A stretch of DNA of 64,000 bases from Arthrobacter_E sp044748305 (GTDB lineage Bacteria; Actinomycetota; Actinomycetes; Actinomycetales; Micrococcaceae). Both the position numbers and the translations under genes were made by a program. Positions 1-7,687 of this stretch are shown here, in pieces. Location of the stretch: assembly GCF_044748305.1 (NCBI RefSeq), contig NZ_JBIVFT010000012.1, positions 1 through 64,000 of the forward strand, given 5' to 3'. How positions within the stretch are numbered: position 1 is the stretch's first letter; every line of letters starts with the position of its first letter. The notes beneath the pieces were generated by a model that saw only the letters and a program-made list of their open reading frames with translations, searched no databases and was not told the DNA's origin.

Positions 1-205
1 AGCCCTCGGACCAACCGCCCCGCCCGCGCGTCGCGGTGACGGATGTTCCCGTCGCCCCCCCCCCCCCCGGGGGCGCCCCCCCCCCCCCCCCCGAACAGCG
101 GACTCGGCCCGAGTGGATGCCCTGGGTAGCGGACTCGGCCGGGCCGGGCGGAGCCAGTGGGGCGTGACGGCGTCGCCCGTCGCCGGGTGGCGGCCGGCGG
201 GTGGT
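1..205. other. Non-coding left edge with long poly-C tracts
   Basis: No gene is seen here. Bases 53-92 are almost pure C, broken only by a short GGGGGCG, and a 13-bp direct repeat (AGCGGACTCGGCC) occurs at 97-109 and 128-140. The open frames crossing the segment are antisense to the LysR gene. The homopolymer runs could be genuine but are also typical of a badly resolved GC-rich contig end. Confidence 0.6.
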
Positions 206-1138
206 CTAGGCCAGCTCCGTCGCGATCCTCTCCAGCTCCCGCACCGCCAGGCGGACCCCGGGATTCGCCGCGAAGGTCTTCCGGTATGCCACGGAGATGT
301 GGCGCGCCGGGAGATCTTCGGGGGAGACGTCGGCGGCGGACCGCCCAGGGATCAGGGTGCGGGCGACGACGCCGGCCGGCAGCTCGGGCCGTCCGAGGCG
401 CGGGACCAGAGCCAGTGCGGCCCCTTCGTCCACGAGGGCGATGTGGGTGGCGAACTCGGGGTCGGTGAACAGGATTCGCGGGGCCGTGTCCTGCGTGGCG
501 AAGAGACGCAGCAGTGCTTCGTGGCAGATGGCACCCGGGGGAGTGGCGCACCAGGGCTCGTCCTGGACGTCAAGGACGGTCAGCTCCCGGCGTGCGGCCA
601 GTGGATGCGCGGCGGGGAGCAGCACGTCGGCCACGTCGTGCAGCAACGGCGAGGTCTCCACGGACGGGTTCACCTCCAACCGCACGGAATTCCAGTTGTG
701 GACAATGGCCAGATCGACTTCACCCGCGGCCACCTTCCGTGCTCCTTCCTCGGGTTCGGCCGCGGCGACCTGCAGCGCCAGATCCGGCGCGAGCCGACGC
801 AGGGAGGTGGCCAGGTTTCCCAGGAAGGCTCGGTTGGCACTCGAGAAGGAGGCCAGTCGGAGGACGCCCGAGGGGGTCTCCTCCTCGGTCAATTCGGACT
901 CGAGTTCCTCCAGGCTGGCGAGGAGGGCCGCACCGCGAAGAGCCAGGACGCGGCCACGTTCGGTGAGGAGGACCCCTCGCCCCTGGCGCTCCAGCAGGGT
1001 GGCGCGGGCCTGGCGTTCCAGTTTCTTCACTTGCTGGGAGACCGCCGAAGGCGTGAAGCCCAACGAGGCGGCCGCCGCGGCGACGCTGCCCGTGCGTTCG
1101 ATGGCCACCAGGGCTTGCAGGGCCTGAGGATCAATCAT
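206..1138 (-). CDS. LysR-family transcriptional regulator
   Basis: 310 aa, the usual LysR length. The N-terminal winged helix-turn-helix is clear (LQALVAIERTGSVAAAAASL at about residues 6-25, then TPSAVSQQVKKLE), followed by a substrate-binding domain of two lobes. It is divergent from the EamA-type exporter that starts 72 bp away, the classic LysR arrangement, so it probably controls that transporter and itself. The start ATG lies 6 nt after TAGAGT on the minus strand, which suggests a leaderless mRNA. The effector cannot be told from sequence. Confidence 0.9.
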   Translation of the reverse strand: MIDPQALQALVAIERTGSVAAAAASLGFTPSAVSQQVKKLERQARATLLERQGRGVLLTERGRVLALRGAALLASLEELESELTEEETPSGVLRLASFSSANRAFLGNLATSLRRLAPDLALQVAAAEPEEGARKVAAGEVDLAIVHNWNSVRLEVNPSVETSPLLHDVADVLLPAAHPLAARRELTVLDVQDEPWCATPPGAICHEALLRLFATQDTAPRILFTDPEFATHIALVDEGAALALVPRLGRPELPAGVVARTLIPGRSAADVSPEDLPARHISVAYRKTFAANPGVRLAVRELERIATELA

Positions 1139-1210
1139 GAAGTAACTCTACCGAATTCGCAGTGAAAATCATTGCTGGATCTTTATGGTTTATGGCGGGA
1201 AGCTGAAGTG

Positions 1211-2191
1211 GTGAAAAGCCGCCATGTTCTCTGTGCCCTGCTCGTCGCCCTCATCTGGGGCGTCAACTTCGTCGCGATCGAAGTGGGCCTGCATGACGTG
1301 CCGCCGCTGGTCCTGGCCGCCCTGCGCTTCGCGCTGGTCGCGTTCCCGCTCATTCTCGTCGTCCGTCGCCCGGCAGTGTCGTGGCGGGTGATCGCGGGGG
1401 TCGGGCTCTTCATGAGTGCCGGGCACCTGGGCTTCATCTACCTCGCCATGCATCTCGGTCTCCCTTCGGGGCTCGCCCCGCTCATCCTGCAGAGCCAGGT
1501 CCTCTTCACCGTCCTGCTGGCGGCGCTCCTGCTCGGCGAACGGCCCTCGCGTCCTCAGTTGGCGGGCGTCCTGCTGGGGCTTGTCGGTCTCGGGATCGTG
1601 GTGCTGGGCCGTGGAGTGTCGGCCGATGTCCTGCCCCTTTTCCTGGGCCTTGCCGGTGGGCTGTCCTGGGGCCTGGGCAATGTGGTCTCCCGCTCGGCCC
1701 GTGGCGCGGATCCGTTCGCTCTGGTGGTCTGGTCCGCCGCCGTGGTCCCCGTTCCGCTCCTGGCCCTCGAAGTGCTGCTCGACGGCCCGGCGGTCCCGGT
1801 CCAGGCGGTGCTCAGCATGACGCCCCTGGCATGGGGTTCCACCCTCTTCACGGTCCTGGTGTCCACGCTTCTGGCGTTCACGCTCTGGAACGGGCTCCTG
1901 CAGAAGTACCCCGCTGCACGCGTGGCGCCGTTCACCTTGCTCGTCCCGCCGGTCGCGATGCTGGCCGGCTGGCTGGTCTTCGGCGAGGTGCCGGGCACCT
2001 GGGAACTGCTGGGTGGCGCAGTCCTGCTGGGTGGCGTGGCCCTCTCGCAATTCGGCGCGCTCCTGGGCCGTCGTGCGCGCACGGTCCGCGGGACGACGGA
2101 CGTGCCGGCTGCTGTTGACGATGTTGACGGTGAATCCACCGCCGTCGAACGCGCCGTACCCGGTGCGCCGTCGCTTGTCCGGGAAGGCTGA
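1211..2191 (+). CDS. EamA/DMT-family transporter
   Basis: About 326 aa with ten hydrophobic segments arranged as two EamA repeats (ALIWGVNFVAIEVGL near the N-terminus, GLSWGLGNVVSRSA opening the second half). The family exports amino acids and other metabolites across the inner membrane. I place the start at GTG 1211, downstream of a GGGAAG ribosome-binding site; an ATG at 1172 is in frame but adds a non-hydrophobic leader. The C-terminal 35 residues after the last helix are hydrophilic. It is divergent from the LysR gene, its probable regulator. The substrate is unknown. Confidence 0.88.
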   Translation: MKSRHVLCALLVALIWGVNFVAIEVGLHDVPPLVLAALRFALVAFPLILVVRRPAVSWRVIAGVGLFMSAGHLGFIYLAMHLGLPSGLAPLILQSQVLFTVLLAALLLGERPSRPQLAGVLLGLVGLGIVVLGRGVSADVLPLFLGLAGGLSWGLGNVVSRSARGADPFALVVWSAAVVPVPLLALEVLLDGPAVPVQAVLSMTPLAWGSTLFTVLVSTLLAFTLWNGLLQKYPAARVAPFTLLVPPVAMLAGWLVFGEVPGTWELLGGAVLLGGVALSQFGALLGRRARTVRGTTDVPAAVDDVDGESTAVERAVPGAPSLVREG

Positions 2192-2540
2192 GAGGCTTTG
2201 TGCGGCTGCGCTTCTCATGGATGGCGATCCGCCTCCGCGTGACGAGCGGACGAGCGTCGACATGGAAATACCTAACAGTGTTAAGTTATGGTGGAAATTG
2301 CAATGCCACCGAATGGTCGTTTCAGACGCGCCTTCCGGTGGGGCCGAGTGCGGGGCCGGATTTTTCCTGGAGAGAGAGCGGTGCCCGCGATGGCTTGGGT
2401 GCGGCGATGCGGGGGACGCTCGACGCCCAAGGCGTGGGTTTTCGACTCTCGTGCTGAGAAACGAGCTCACGCGTGGTCGTGCCCCTTCATCAATTAGGAG
2501 TGAGAAGGGGCGCGACCCGAAAACATCGGGTGTCCGCGGG
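2192..2540. other. 349-bp intergenic gap between convergent genes
   Basis: No convincing gene. A 69-codon frame from 2288 has no ribosome-binding site and an unnatural composition. The notable content is a perfect palindrome at 2273-2283 in an AT-rich patch that looks like a regulated promoter, although no gene follows it. The segment may be the remains of a deleted gene. Confidence 0.6.
2273..2283. promoter_or_regulatory. Operator-like palindrome TAACAGTGTTA
   Basis: Perfect 5-bp inverted repeat TAACA/TGTTA around a central G, in the only AT-rich stretch of this gap. The shape is typical of TetR-family half-sites. The nearest TetR gene ends at 2541 and is transcribed towards the site. No gene follows in the expected position, so the target is unclear. 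Confidence 0.4.
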
Positions 2541-3137
2541 TCATGACGGTTCGCTCGAGGGGTTTCCTGAGATCGGTTCGTAAAGACTGCGGCCGGCCTT
2601 GAGTACCAGTTCTTTCATGGACCGGGACTTGTCGACCTGCCACTGGACTTGGATTCCGTCCATGACTGCGATGAGAATGCTGGCTGCTTCGTCATCATTG
2701 AGACCGGCCCGGGGTCTGAGCCCCTGGGCGCGGACGGCGTGGGTTATCAGTTCTCGGGCTTGAGGAAAGCGGGACGCGAAATATGTCGCGGCCGGGTGCT
2801 CTGGCGCCCCGGCGTCCCCGGCCAGGACCAAGTAGAGGGATATGAGCCCGGGCACGGTTTCGTTGTGATCCAGAAGTTTCATCAGGGCCTCGATGGCATC
2901 CGGCTCGCCGGCGAAGAACGTCTGTGAGTTGAAGGCGGCCCGGGCCTGGAGCACCTCGGTCAGAAGGTTCTCCCGGGACCCGAAATAGTGCAACAGTCCC
3001 GGACCGCTCAAGCCGCATCGTCGGGCAATCTCCCGGATGCTGGTGCCGTGGTAGCCCTCCGAGGCGAACACCTCGAGTGCTGTCCGGAGGATCTCTTCGC
3101 GCTTGGCTTCTCCTTTGGCATACCGTCCGGCTCTCAC
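2541..3137 (-). CDS. TetR/AcrR-family transcriptional regulator
   Basis: 198 aa. Residues about 10-58 form the TetR helix-turn-helix (AKREEILRTALEVFASEGYH, then TSIREIARRCGLSGPGLLHY), and the remainder is the helical ligand-binding domain. The GTG start at 3137 lies 6 nt after TAGGGT, consistent with a leaderless transcript. It is divergent from poxB (start 3286), so poxB is one possible target; the orphan TAACA-G-TGTTA palindrome at 2273 is another possible binding site. The ligand is unknown. Confidence 0.88.
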   Translation of the reverse strand: MRAGRYAKGEAKREEILRTALEVFASEGYHGTSIREIARRCGLSGPGLLHYFGSRENLLTEVLQARAAFNSQTFFAGEPDAIEALMKLLDHNETVPGLISLYLVLAGDAGAPEHPAATYFASRFPQARELITHAVRAQGLRPRAGLNDDEAASILIAVMDGIQVQWQVDKSRSMKELVLKAGRSLYEPISGNPSSEPS

Positions 3138-3285
3138 GCCTACACCCTACCGCCGATGCCGTCGTCGTCCGCTGCGGACGGCGCTCCGGTCCCGAGGTGA
3201 TGTCTTTTGCGCCACAGGAGGCTGTGAGCAATGAGCCATCCGGAAGGGGTTCCGTGGCACGGAGGCGGGCCGTAGGGTCGGAAGC

Positions 3286-5010
3286 ATGGCAACCATCGCG
3301 CGGAACATTGTCGACACTCTTGCCGCGAACGGCGTTCACCGCGTCTACGGCATTCCCGGTGATTCGCTGAACGGCTTCACCGACGCGCTGCGTGAGACCC
3401 CCTCCATCGAGTGGGTCCATGTGCGCCACGAGGAGGCCGCGGCGTTCGCGGCCGCTGCGGAAGCCGCCCTGACAGGGGAACTCGCGGTCTGCGCCGGATC
3501 CTGCGGACCGGGCAATCTTCATCTGATCAACGGGCTGTATGACGCCAACCGCTCGCGGGTGCCGGTACTGGCGATCGCAGCGCACATCCCGTCCAGCGAG
3601 ATCGGCTCCACCTACTTCCAGGAGACCCACCCTCAGGAGGTCTTCCGGGAGTGCAGCGTCTACGCGGAACAGGTCACGGACCCGGCCCAGATGCCCCGGA
3701 TTCTTGACATCGCGATGCGGACCGCCGTGGAGAAGCGCGGAGTGGCCGTCGTCGTCATCTCCGGCGACGTCGCCCTCGCCCAGGCCGCCAGCGACGCTCT
3801 CGCCGTGATCCGCAAGACCGAGCCGAGAATCGTTCCTTCGGAGACCGAACTGCACGAGGCCGCGGCCCTGCTGAACCAGGCCTCCAGGGTCACCATCCTG
3901 GCCGGTGCCGGTGTGCAGGGGGCGCATGCCGAGGTGCTCGGCCTCGCTGAAGCGCTGGGTGCCCCGATCGTGCACGCTCTACGGGGTAAGGAGTTCATCG
4001 AGTATGAGAACCCTTATGACGTCGGCATGACCGGCCTGCTCGGCTTCGCCTCGGGTTACAAGGCCATGGAGGACTGCGACGCTCTGCTCATGCTCGGCAC
4101 CGATTTCCCCTATCAGCAGTTCTACCCCTCGCACGCGAAGGTGATCCAGGTGGACATCCGGGGCGAACAGCTCGGGCGGCGGGCCCGCTTGGACCTCGGG
4201 CTCGTCGGGACCGTGAGGGACACCGCCCAAGCCCTCGCGCCGTTGCTGGAACGCAAGAAGGACCGCTCCCACTTGGAGTCGTCCCGCAAGCACTACGCCA
4301 AGACGCGGGCCAAGCTTGACGATCTGGCGAGCCCGACCAAGAAGGGCCAGCCTCTGCACCCGCAGTATGTGGCGCGTGTCGTCGACCGGCTCGCGGCTGA
4401 TGACGCCGTGTTCACCGCCGACGTCGGATCGCCCGTGGTGTGGGCGGCACGCTACCTGAGCATGAACGGCAAGCGACGGCTGCTGGGGTCGTTCAATCAC
4501 GGCAGCATGGCGAACGCCCTGCTGCACGGCATCGGGGCGGCGGCGTTGGATCCGGAGCGGCAGGTCGTGGCCCTGGCCGGGGACGGTGGCCTGGCCATGA
4601 TGTTGGGAGAGCTCATCACGCTGACGCAGAACAAGCTGCCCGTGAAGCTCGTGGTCTTCAACAACTCGTCCCTGAATTTCGTGGAGCTGGAGATGAAGGC
4701 GGCCGGGTTTGTGAACTTCGGGACCGGCCTGTCCAATCCGGACTTCGCCCAGGTGGCCGAGGCGCTCGGCATCAAGGGGATCCGGGTGGAGGACGCCTCG
4801 CAGCTGGAGGGCGCGCTCGCCGAAGCGTTGGCTCATGACGGTCCGGCTCTCGTGGACGTGGTCACGGCGCGTCAGGAGCTTTCGGTGCCGCCCGCCGTCA
4901 CGGTCGAGCAGGCCAAGGGATTCGCCTTGTACGCCCTGCGGACGGTCATGTCCGGTCGGGGTGATGAACTTCTCGACCTCGCCCGGACGAACTGGCGGCA
5001 GTTGTTCTGA
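3286..5010 (+). CDS. poxB: Pyruvate dehydrogenase (quinone) / pyruvate oxidase
   Basis: 574 aa, a ThDP- and FAD-dependent enzyme that decarboxylates pyruvate to acetate and passes electrons to membrane quinone. It follows E. coli PoxB closely all along: catalytic Glu in RHEEAA (E50), CAGSCGPGNLHLINGL, the ThDP/Mg motif GDGG...N (ALAGDGGLAMM to FNNSS), and a C-terminal segment ending AKGFALYALR..SGRGDELLDLA that matches the lipid-binding end of PoxB. The ATG lies 7 nt after TAGGGT (3273-3278), so the mRNA is probably leaderless. It is divergent from a TetR gene. Confidence 0.95.
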   Translation: MATIARNIVDTLAANGVHRVYGIPGDSLNGFTDALRETPSIEWVHVRHEEAAAFAAAAEAALTGELAVCAGSCGPGNLHLINGLYDANRSRVPVLAIAAHIPSSEIGSTYFQETHPQEVFRECSVYAEQVTDPAQMPRILDIAMRTAVEKRGVAVVVISGDVALAQAASDALAVIRKTEPRIVPSETELHEAAALLNQASRVTILAGAGVQGAHAEVLGLAEALGAPIVHALRGKEFIEYENPYDVGMTGLLGFASGYKAMEDCDALLMLGTDFPYQQFYPSHAKVIQVDIRGEQLGRRARLDLGLVGTVRDTAQALAPLLERKKDRSHLESSRKHYAKTRAKLDDLASPTKKGQPLHPQYVARVVDRLAADDAVFTADVGSPVVWAARYLSMNGKRRLLGSFNHGSMANALLHGIGAAALDPERQVVALAGDGGLAMMLGELITLTQNKLPVKLVVFNNSSLNFVELEMKAAGFVNFGTGLSNPDFAQVAEALGIKGIRVEDASQLEGALAEALAHDGPALVDVVTARQELSVPPAVTVEQAKGFALYALRTVMSGRGDELLDLARTNWRQLF

Positions 5011-5025
5011 GCCGTCTTTCGTGAG

Positions 5026-5568
5026 CTAGCTGTCCTGATGCTGTGCCGCGCGGTGGCGGCGGACGGCCGCGCGGTTCGCGCAGCGGACGGAACAGTACTT
5101 CTGCGTGCCGTTGCGCGAGACGTCGACGACGACGTTGCGGCAGTCTCCCGGGGTCTCGGCCCCTGCCGCGCAGCGGGAGAGCCGGTGCATGCCGCGGGTG
5201 GTCAGGTGCAGGGCGGTGCCGACGGCGAAGACTGCTCGTAGAGTGTTGACCAGGCCCTTGCCGTCGTCGCGGTAGTGGAGGTGCCAGCCTTCCTCGTCGT
5301 GGTCCGTCAGATGGGGGTAGGCGGCCTCATCGGCCATGATGCGGTTCAGCAGACGTGCTCGGGCGCGAGGCTCGGAGGCGTCGACCACCGCGAGCCATTC
5401 CTCGACGACGTCGCTCAGCCTCTCATGCTCCCGGGCCTCTTCGGCGAAGACCATGGTCATGCCGAAATCCCTGGTGCGGGCGACGATTCCGTCCCGGTCC
5501 GCCGGCCAGTCGTTGGCGAGAGACTGGGCGAGGAGTACCGCATATTCGCCGTAAGGGTTGAGATGCAT
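5026..5568 (-). CDS. CGNR zinc-finger (ABATE-domain) protein
   Basis: 180 aa. It has an N-terminal ABATE-type region (MHLNPYGEYAVLLAQSLAN) and a C-terminal CGNR zinc finger: CAAG...GDCRNVVVDVSRNGTQKYCS..CANRAAVRRHR, with the Cys residues and the (C)xNRxxxxRHR signature visible. Family members are putative DNA- or RNA-binding regulators. It is convergent with poxB and only 15 bp from its stop. TGTAAT lies 6 nt before the ATG, so it may be leaderless. Function otherwise unknown. Confidence 0.85.
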   Translation of the reverse strand: MHLNPYGEYAVLLAQSLANDWPADRDGIVARTRDFGMTMVFAEEAREHERLSDVVEEWLAVVDASEPRARARLLNRIMADEAAYPHLTDHDEEGWHLHYRDDGKGLVNTLRAVFAVGTALHLTTRGMHRLSRCAAGAETPGDCRNVVVDVSRNGTQKYCSVRCANRAAVRRHRAAQHQDS

Positions 5569-5593
5569 AAGGGCATTACATCACTCTTGAATC

Positions 5594-5794
5594 ATGGACA
5601 CCAGAACCCTTCCCGTCATCGCCTCCCCGTCCGCCCGGCACGAGCACCTCTGGGGTGTGCGCTCCCGTCATCCGAGCTCTGAGGGAACCGTGGTGTACGA
5701 GCGCTGCGACGGGTGCGGTTCCTGGCGAGTGGAGCTTCTGCCGGATCGCTACGTCCTGCCGGAGGTGCTTCACGCCCCGCGAGGTGACAGGTGA
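5594..5794 (+). CDS. Small conserved-type protein with CxxC motif
   Basis: 66 aa, not assigned to a family. It has one CDGCG knuckle flanked by aromatic and basic residues (YERCDGCGSWRVELLPD), which could be half of a zinc site. It is divergent from the CGNR gene by 25 bp. Its last 24 nt, including the stop, run into the left arm of the long inverted repeat at 5771-5845, so the repeat may supply both the C-terminus and the terminator. Codon use fits the genome, but the call rests on context and composition. Confidence 0.55.
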   Translation: MDTRTLPVIASPSARHEHLWGVRSRHPSSEGTVVYERCDGCGSWRVELLPDRYVLPEVLHAPRGDR

Positions 5795-5845
5795 AGCCCC
5801 TTCCCGAACCGGGAAGGGGCTTCACCTGTCACCTCGCGGGGCGTG
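5771..5845. repeat. Perfect 36-bp-arm inverted repeat (LIR 1)
   Basis: Arms 5771-5806 and 5810-5845 are perfectly complementary around a 3-nt AAC centre. The repeat fills the space between the small CxxC gene and the convergent oxidoreductase stop at 5849, so it can terminate both. From outside inwards each arm contains CGCGAGGTGACAGGTGA, the motif shared with the repeats at 20861 and 46288. The stem is longer than a usual terminator and has no U-tract. Confidence 0.9.
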
Positions 5846-5848
5846 TGC

Positions 5849-6457
5849 TCAGTTGGCGGCGTTGAACCGCGCGCGGCGGAACTGCGGGTTCTCGAGTTCA
5901 TCCAGTGCTGCCACGGCGAAGTCCTGGGTGGAGATGAACGGGCCGGCGATCGAGTCGCGCTCCACGTGATACTTCCCGGTGCGCTCGCCGGGAGCGATCT
6001 CCGGTGCGGGCGACTGCATGGTCCAGTCGAGGCCTTCCGGGGCGGCTTCGTAGAGGCCGAGGATGGCTGTGAAGCTGAGGGCCTCGGCTCGGTACGCTTC
6101 CGGGAAACCCATGGCGTCGACAAGGCGCGTGGTGGGGTCCGCCATGAGGGAGCCGGCGCCGCCGACCACGAAGACGCGGGCCGCGGGCTGGGCGGCGATC
6201 AGGTCCTTGTGGGCCTGGAGGATCGGTTCGTGCGCGTCGCCATTGCGCGGCGTCGGGATCGAGATGGCGACGACGTCGTGCTCCTGGGCGAGGCGGCTCA
6301 GAGTGGCGGTGTCGGCGAACTCGGCTGCCACGGCAGTGGTGCCGTCCACCTCCAGGCCCTGACGGGTCACCGCCGTTACCTGATGTCCGCGGCTGAGGGC
6401 TTCGTTCACGAGCTGGCTTCCGACCATGCCGGTGGCTCCGTAGACGGCGATCTTCAT
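5849..6457 (-). CDS. NAD(P)H-binding oxidoreductase (SDR-like)
   Basis: 202 aa. It has an N-terminal Rossmann motif (YGATGMVGSQLVNEAL) and the overall length of the NAD(P)H-binding/NmrA-like epimerase group, with VFVVGGAGSL mid-protein. GAGGAA precedes the ATG. It is divergent from an HxlR regulator gene, and the shared 89-bp region has overlapping promoters and palindromes, so induction through HxlR is likely. Substrate unknown; such pairs often respond to quinone or aldehyde stress. Confidence 0.88.
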   Translation of the reverse strand: MKIAVYGATGMVGSQLVNEALSRGHQVTAVTRQGLEVDGTTAVAAEFADTATLSRLAQEHDVVAISIPTPRNGDAHEPILQAHKDLIAAQPAARVFVVGGAGSLMADPTTRLVDAMGFPEAYRAEALSFTAILGLYEAAPEGLDWTMQSPAPEIAPGERTGKYHVERDSIAGPFISTQDFAVAALDELENPQFRRARFNAAN

Positions 6458-6501
6458 GACTTCCTCATTTCAGTGGCTGGGATCGTGCTTGATGCTTCAA
6501 C

Positions 6502-6540
6502 AGTATCTATTGGATAGCAAGTACTTCAACGTCATATAGT
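6502..6540. promoter_or_regulatory. Divergent promoters with HxlR-type operator
   Basis: The minus-strand promoter of the oxidoreductase reads TTGAAG (6524-6529), a 16-bp spacer, then GATACT (6502-6507). Its spacer holds two palindromes, CTAT-TGG-ATAG (6507-6517) and AAGTACTT (6519-6526). The plus-strand regulator has TATAGT at 6535-6540, 6 nt before its ATG. Protein bound to the palindromes would block the oxidoreductase promoter and could also affect the regulator's own. Confidence 0.6.
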
Positions 6541-6546
6541 TACCTT

Positions 6547-6924
6547 ATGGAAAGCCTGCCATTCGACGTCATGGATCAGAACTGTCCCTCCCGGCTCGTC
6601 CTGCAACGGATCGGGGACAAATGGACCCCACTGATCTTCCAGGCGCTCAAGGACGGCTCCCGGCGATTCGGCGAGATCCGGCTGGTGGTCCAGGGGGTCA
6701 GCCCCAAAGTACTGACCCAATCATTGCGCGCACTGGAACGGGACGGCCTGGTGAGCCGGGAGATCTTCGCCGAGGTGCCCGTGCGCGTGGAGTATCGGCT
6801 CACCCCACTCGGGGACAGCCTGCTGCAACCGCTCGACGCGGTGCGGGTCTGGGCTGAAGCCCATGCGGCGAGCATCCTTGCCTCGCGGGACGCGTACGAC
6901 GACGCCGGCCTGGAAAGCGCCTGA
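6547..6924 (+). CDS. HxlR-family helix-turn-helix regulator
   Basis: 125 aa, full length for HxlR. The signature is present: a single N-terminal Cys in DQNCPSRLVLQRIGDKWT, the winged helix FGEIRLVVQGVSPKVLTQSL, and RALERDGLVSREIF..VPVRVEYRLTPLG. In related proteins (YodB, HypR) this Cys senses quinones or disulfide stress. There is no ribosome-binding site and TATAGT ends 6 nt before the ATG, so translation is probably leaderless. It is divergent from its likely target oxidoreductase. Confidence 0.92.
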   Translation: MESLPFDVMDQNCPSRLVLQRIGDKWTPLIFQALKDGSRRFGEIRLVVQGVSPKVLTQSLRALERDGLVSREIFAEVPVRVEYRLTPLGDSLLQPLDAVRVWAEAHAASILASRDAYDDAGLESA

Positions 6925-6927
6925 ATG

Positions 6928-6965
6928 CGGCGGCGGCGCGGGCGATGTCACCCGCGCCGCCGCCG
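6928..6965. terminator. Bidirectional hairpin, HxlR / RibD-like genes
   Basis: 15-bp perfect GC stem (6928-6942 with 6951-6965) immediately after the HxlR stop, in the gap before the convergent reductase gene. No U-tract. Confidence 0.7.
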
Positions 6966-7024
6966 TCGTCCGTCCGCTGTTCTGGTGGTTCCGCTTGTTC
7001 TGGCGTCTCAGCTGTTCTGGCGAT

Positions 7025-7639
7025 TCAGCGCAGGACGCGGTAGCGGATGTGAGTGGCCAGAGGGGAGACGCCCGTCTCGATGATCTCCAGGCGCGGGGCG
7101 GCTTCGCCGGCCGGGAAGATGGACTCCCCGCCGCCGAGCACCACGGGCGCGATGTCCAGCGTCAGCTCGTCCAGTTCCCCGGCTTCGAACGCCTGGCGCA
7201 CGGCCGAGGCTCCGCCGGCGATGTCGACGTCGCCGTCGCCCGCCTCCCGGGCCAGTTCGAGAGCCTTGGCGAAGCCTTCCGTGACGAAGTGGAAGGTGGT
7301 GCCACCGTCCATCTCGATCGGCTCATGAGCGTGATGCGTGAGGACGAAGACCGGTGCGTGATAGGGCGGCTCGTCGCCCCACCAGCCCTTCCAGTCCGGC
7401 ATGGTGTCCCAGGAACCCCGTACCGGGCCGAACATATTGCGGCCCATCACATAGGCGCCGCGTGGCCGCAGCAGGCTCCGGGTCCACTCCGCGTCGACCT
7501 CGTCCCGTTCTGATTCCGGGCCCATGTGCCAGCGGTGCAACAAGGGACCGCCCTTGCCGAGAGGGTTCTCCAGGCTCTGTTCGGGGCCGGCCACGAAGCC
7601 ATCCAGGGATGCGGACATGTGCGCTGTGGTGAACGTCAT
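7025..7639 (-). CDS. Dihydrofolate reductase-family (RibD C-terminal) protein
   Basis: About 204 aa. Start taken at ATG 7639 (MTFTTAHMSASLDGFVAG), the standard family beginning; a further in-frame start adds six residues. Family hallmarks are MSxSLDG at the N-terminus, GRNMFGPVRG, DIAGGASAVRQAFEAGELDELTL in pieces (GG-SAVRQ, ELDE) and VVLGGGESIF. These are NADPH-dependent reductases of the RibD/DHFR fold with mostly unknown substrates. It is convergent with the HxlR gene, and the hmp gene lies 48 bp beyond its start on the same strand. Confidence 0.88.
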   Translation of the reverse strand: MTFTTAHMSASLDGFVAGPEQSLENPLGKGGPLLHRWHMGPESERDEVDAEWTRSLLRPRGAYVMGRNMFGPVRGSWDTMPDWKGWWGDEPPYHAPVFVLTHHAHEPIEMDGGTTFHFVTEGFAKALELAREAGDGDVDIAGGASAVRQAFEAGELDELTLDIAPVVLGGGESIFPAGEAAPRLEIIETGVSPLATHIRYRVLR

Positions 7640-7687
7640 GAGTCCATGGCACCACATGGTGTGCCGGGCCGGAAGAGGGTGGCAGGT

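Noticed and set aside
113..1165. 350-codon plus-strand open frame
   Set aside because: Antisense to the LysR gene, with Gly/Gln/Arg-rich composition.
2288..2497. 69-codon frame next to the TAACA palindrome
   Set aside because: Starts right on the presumed -10 region, has no ribosome-binding site, and its translation is Arg/Trp-rich without any pattern.
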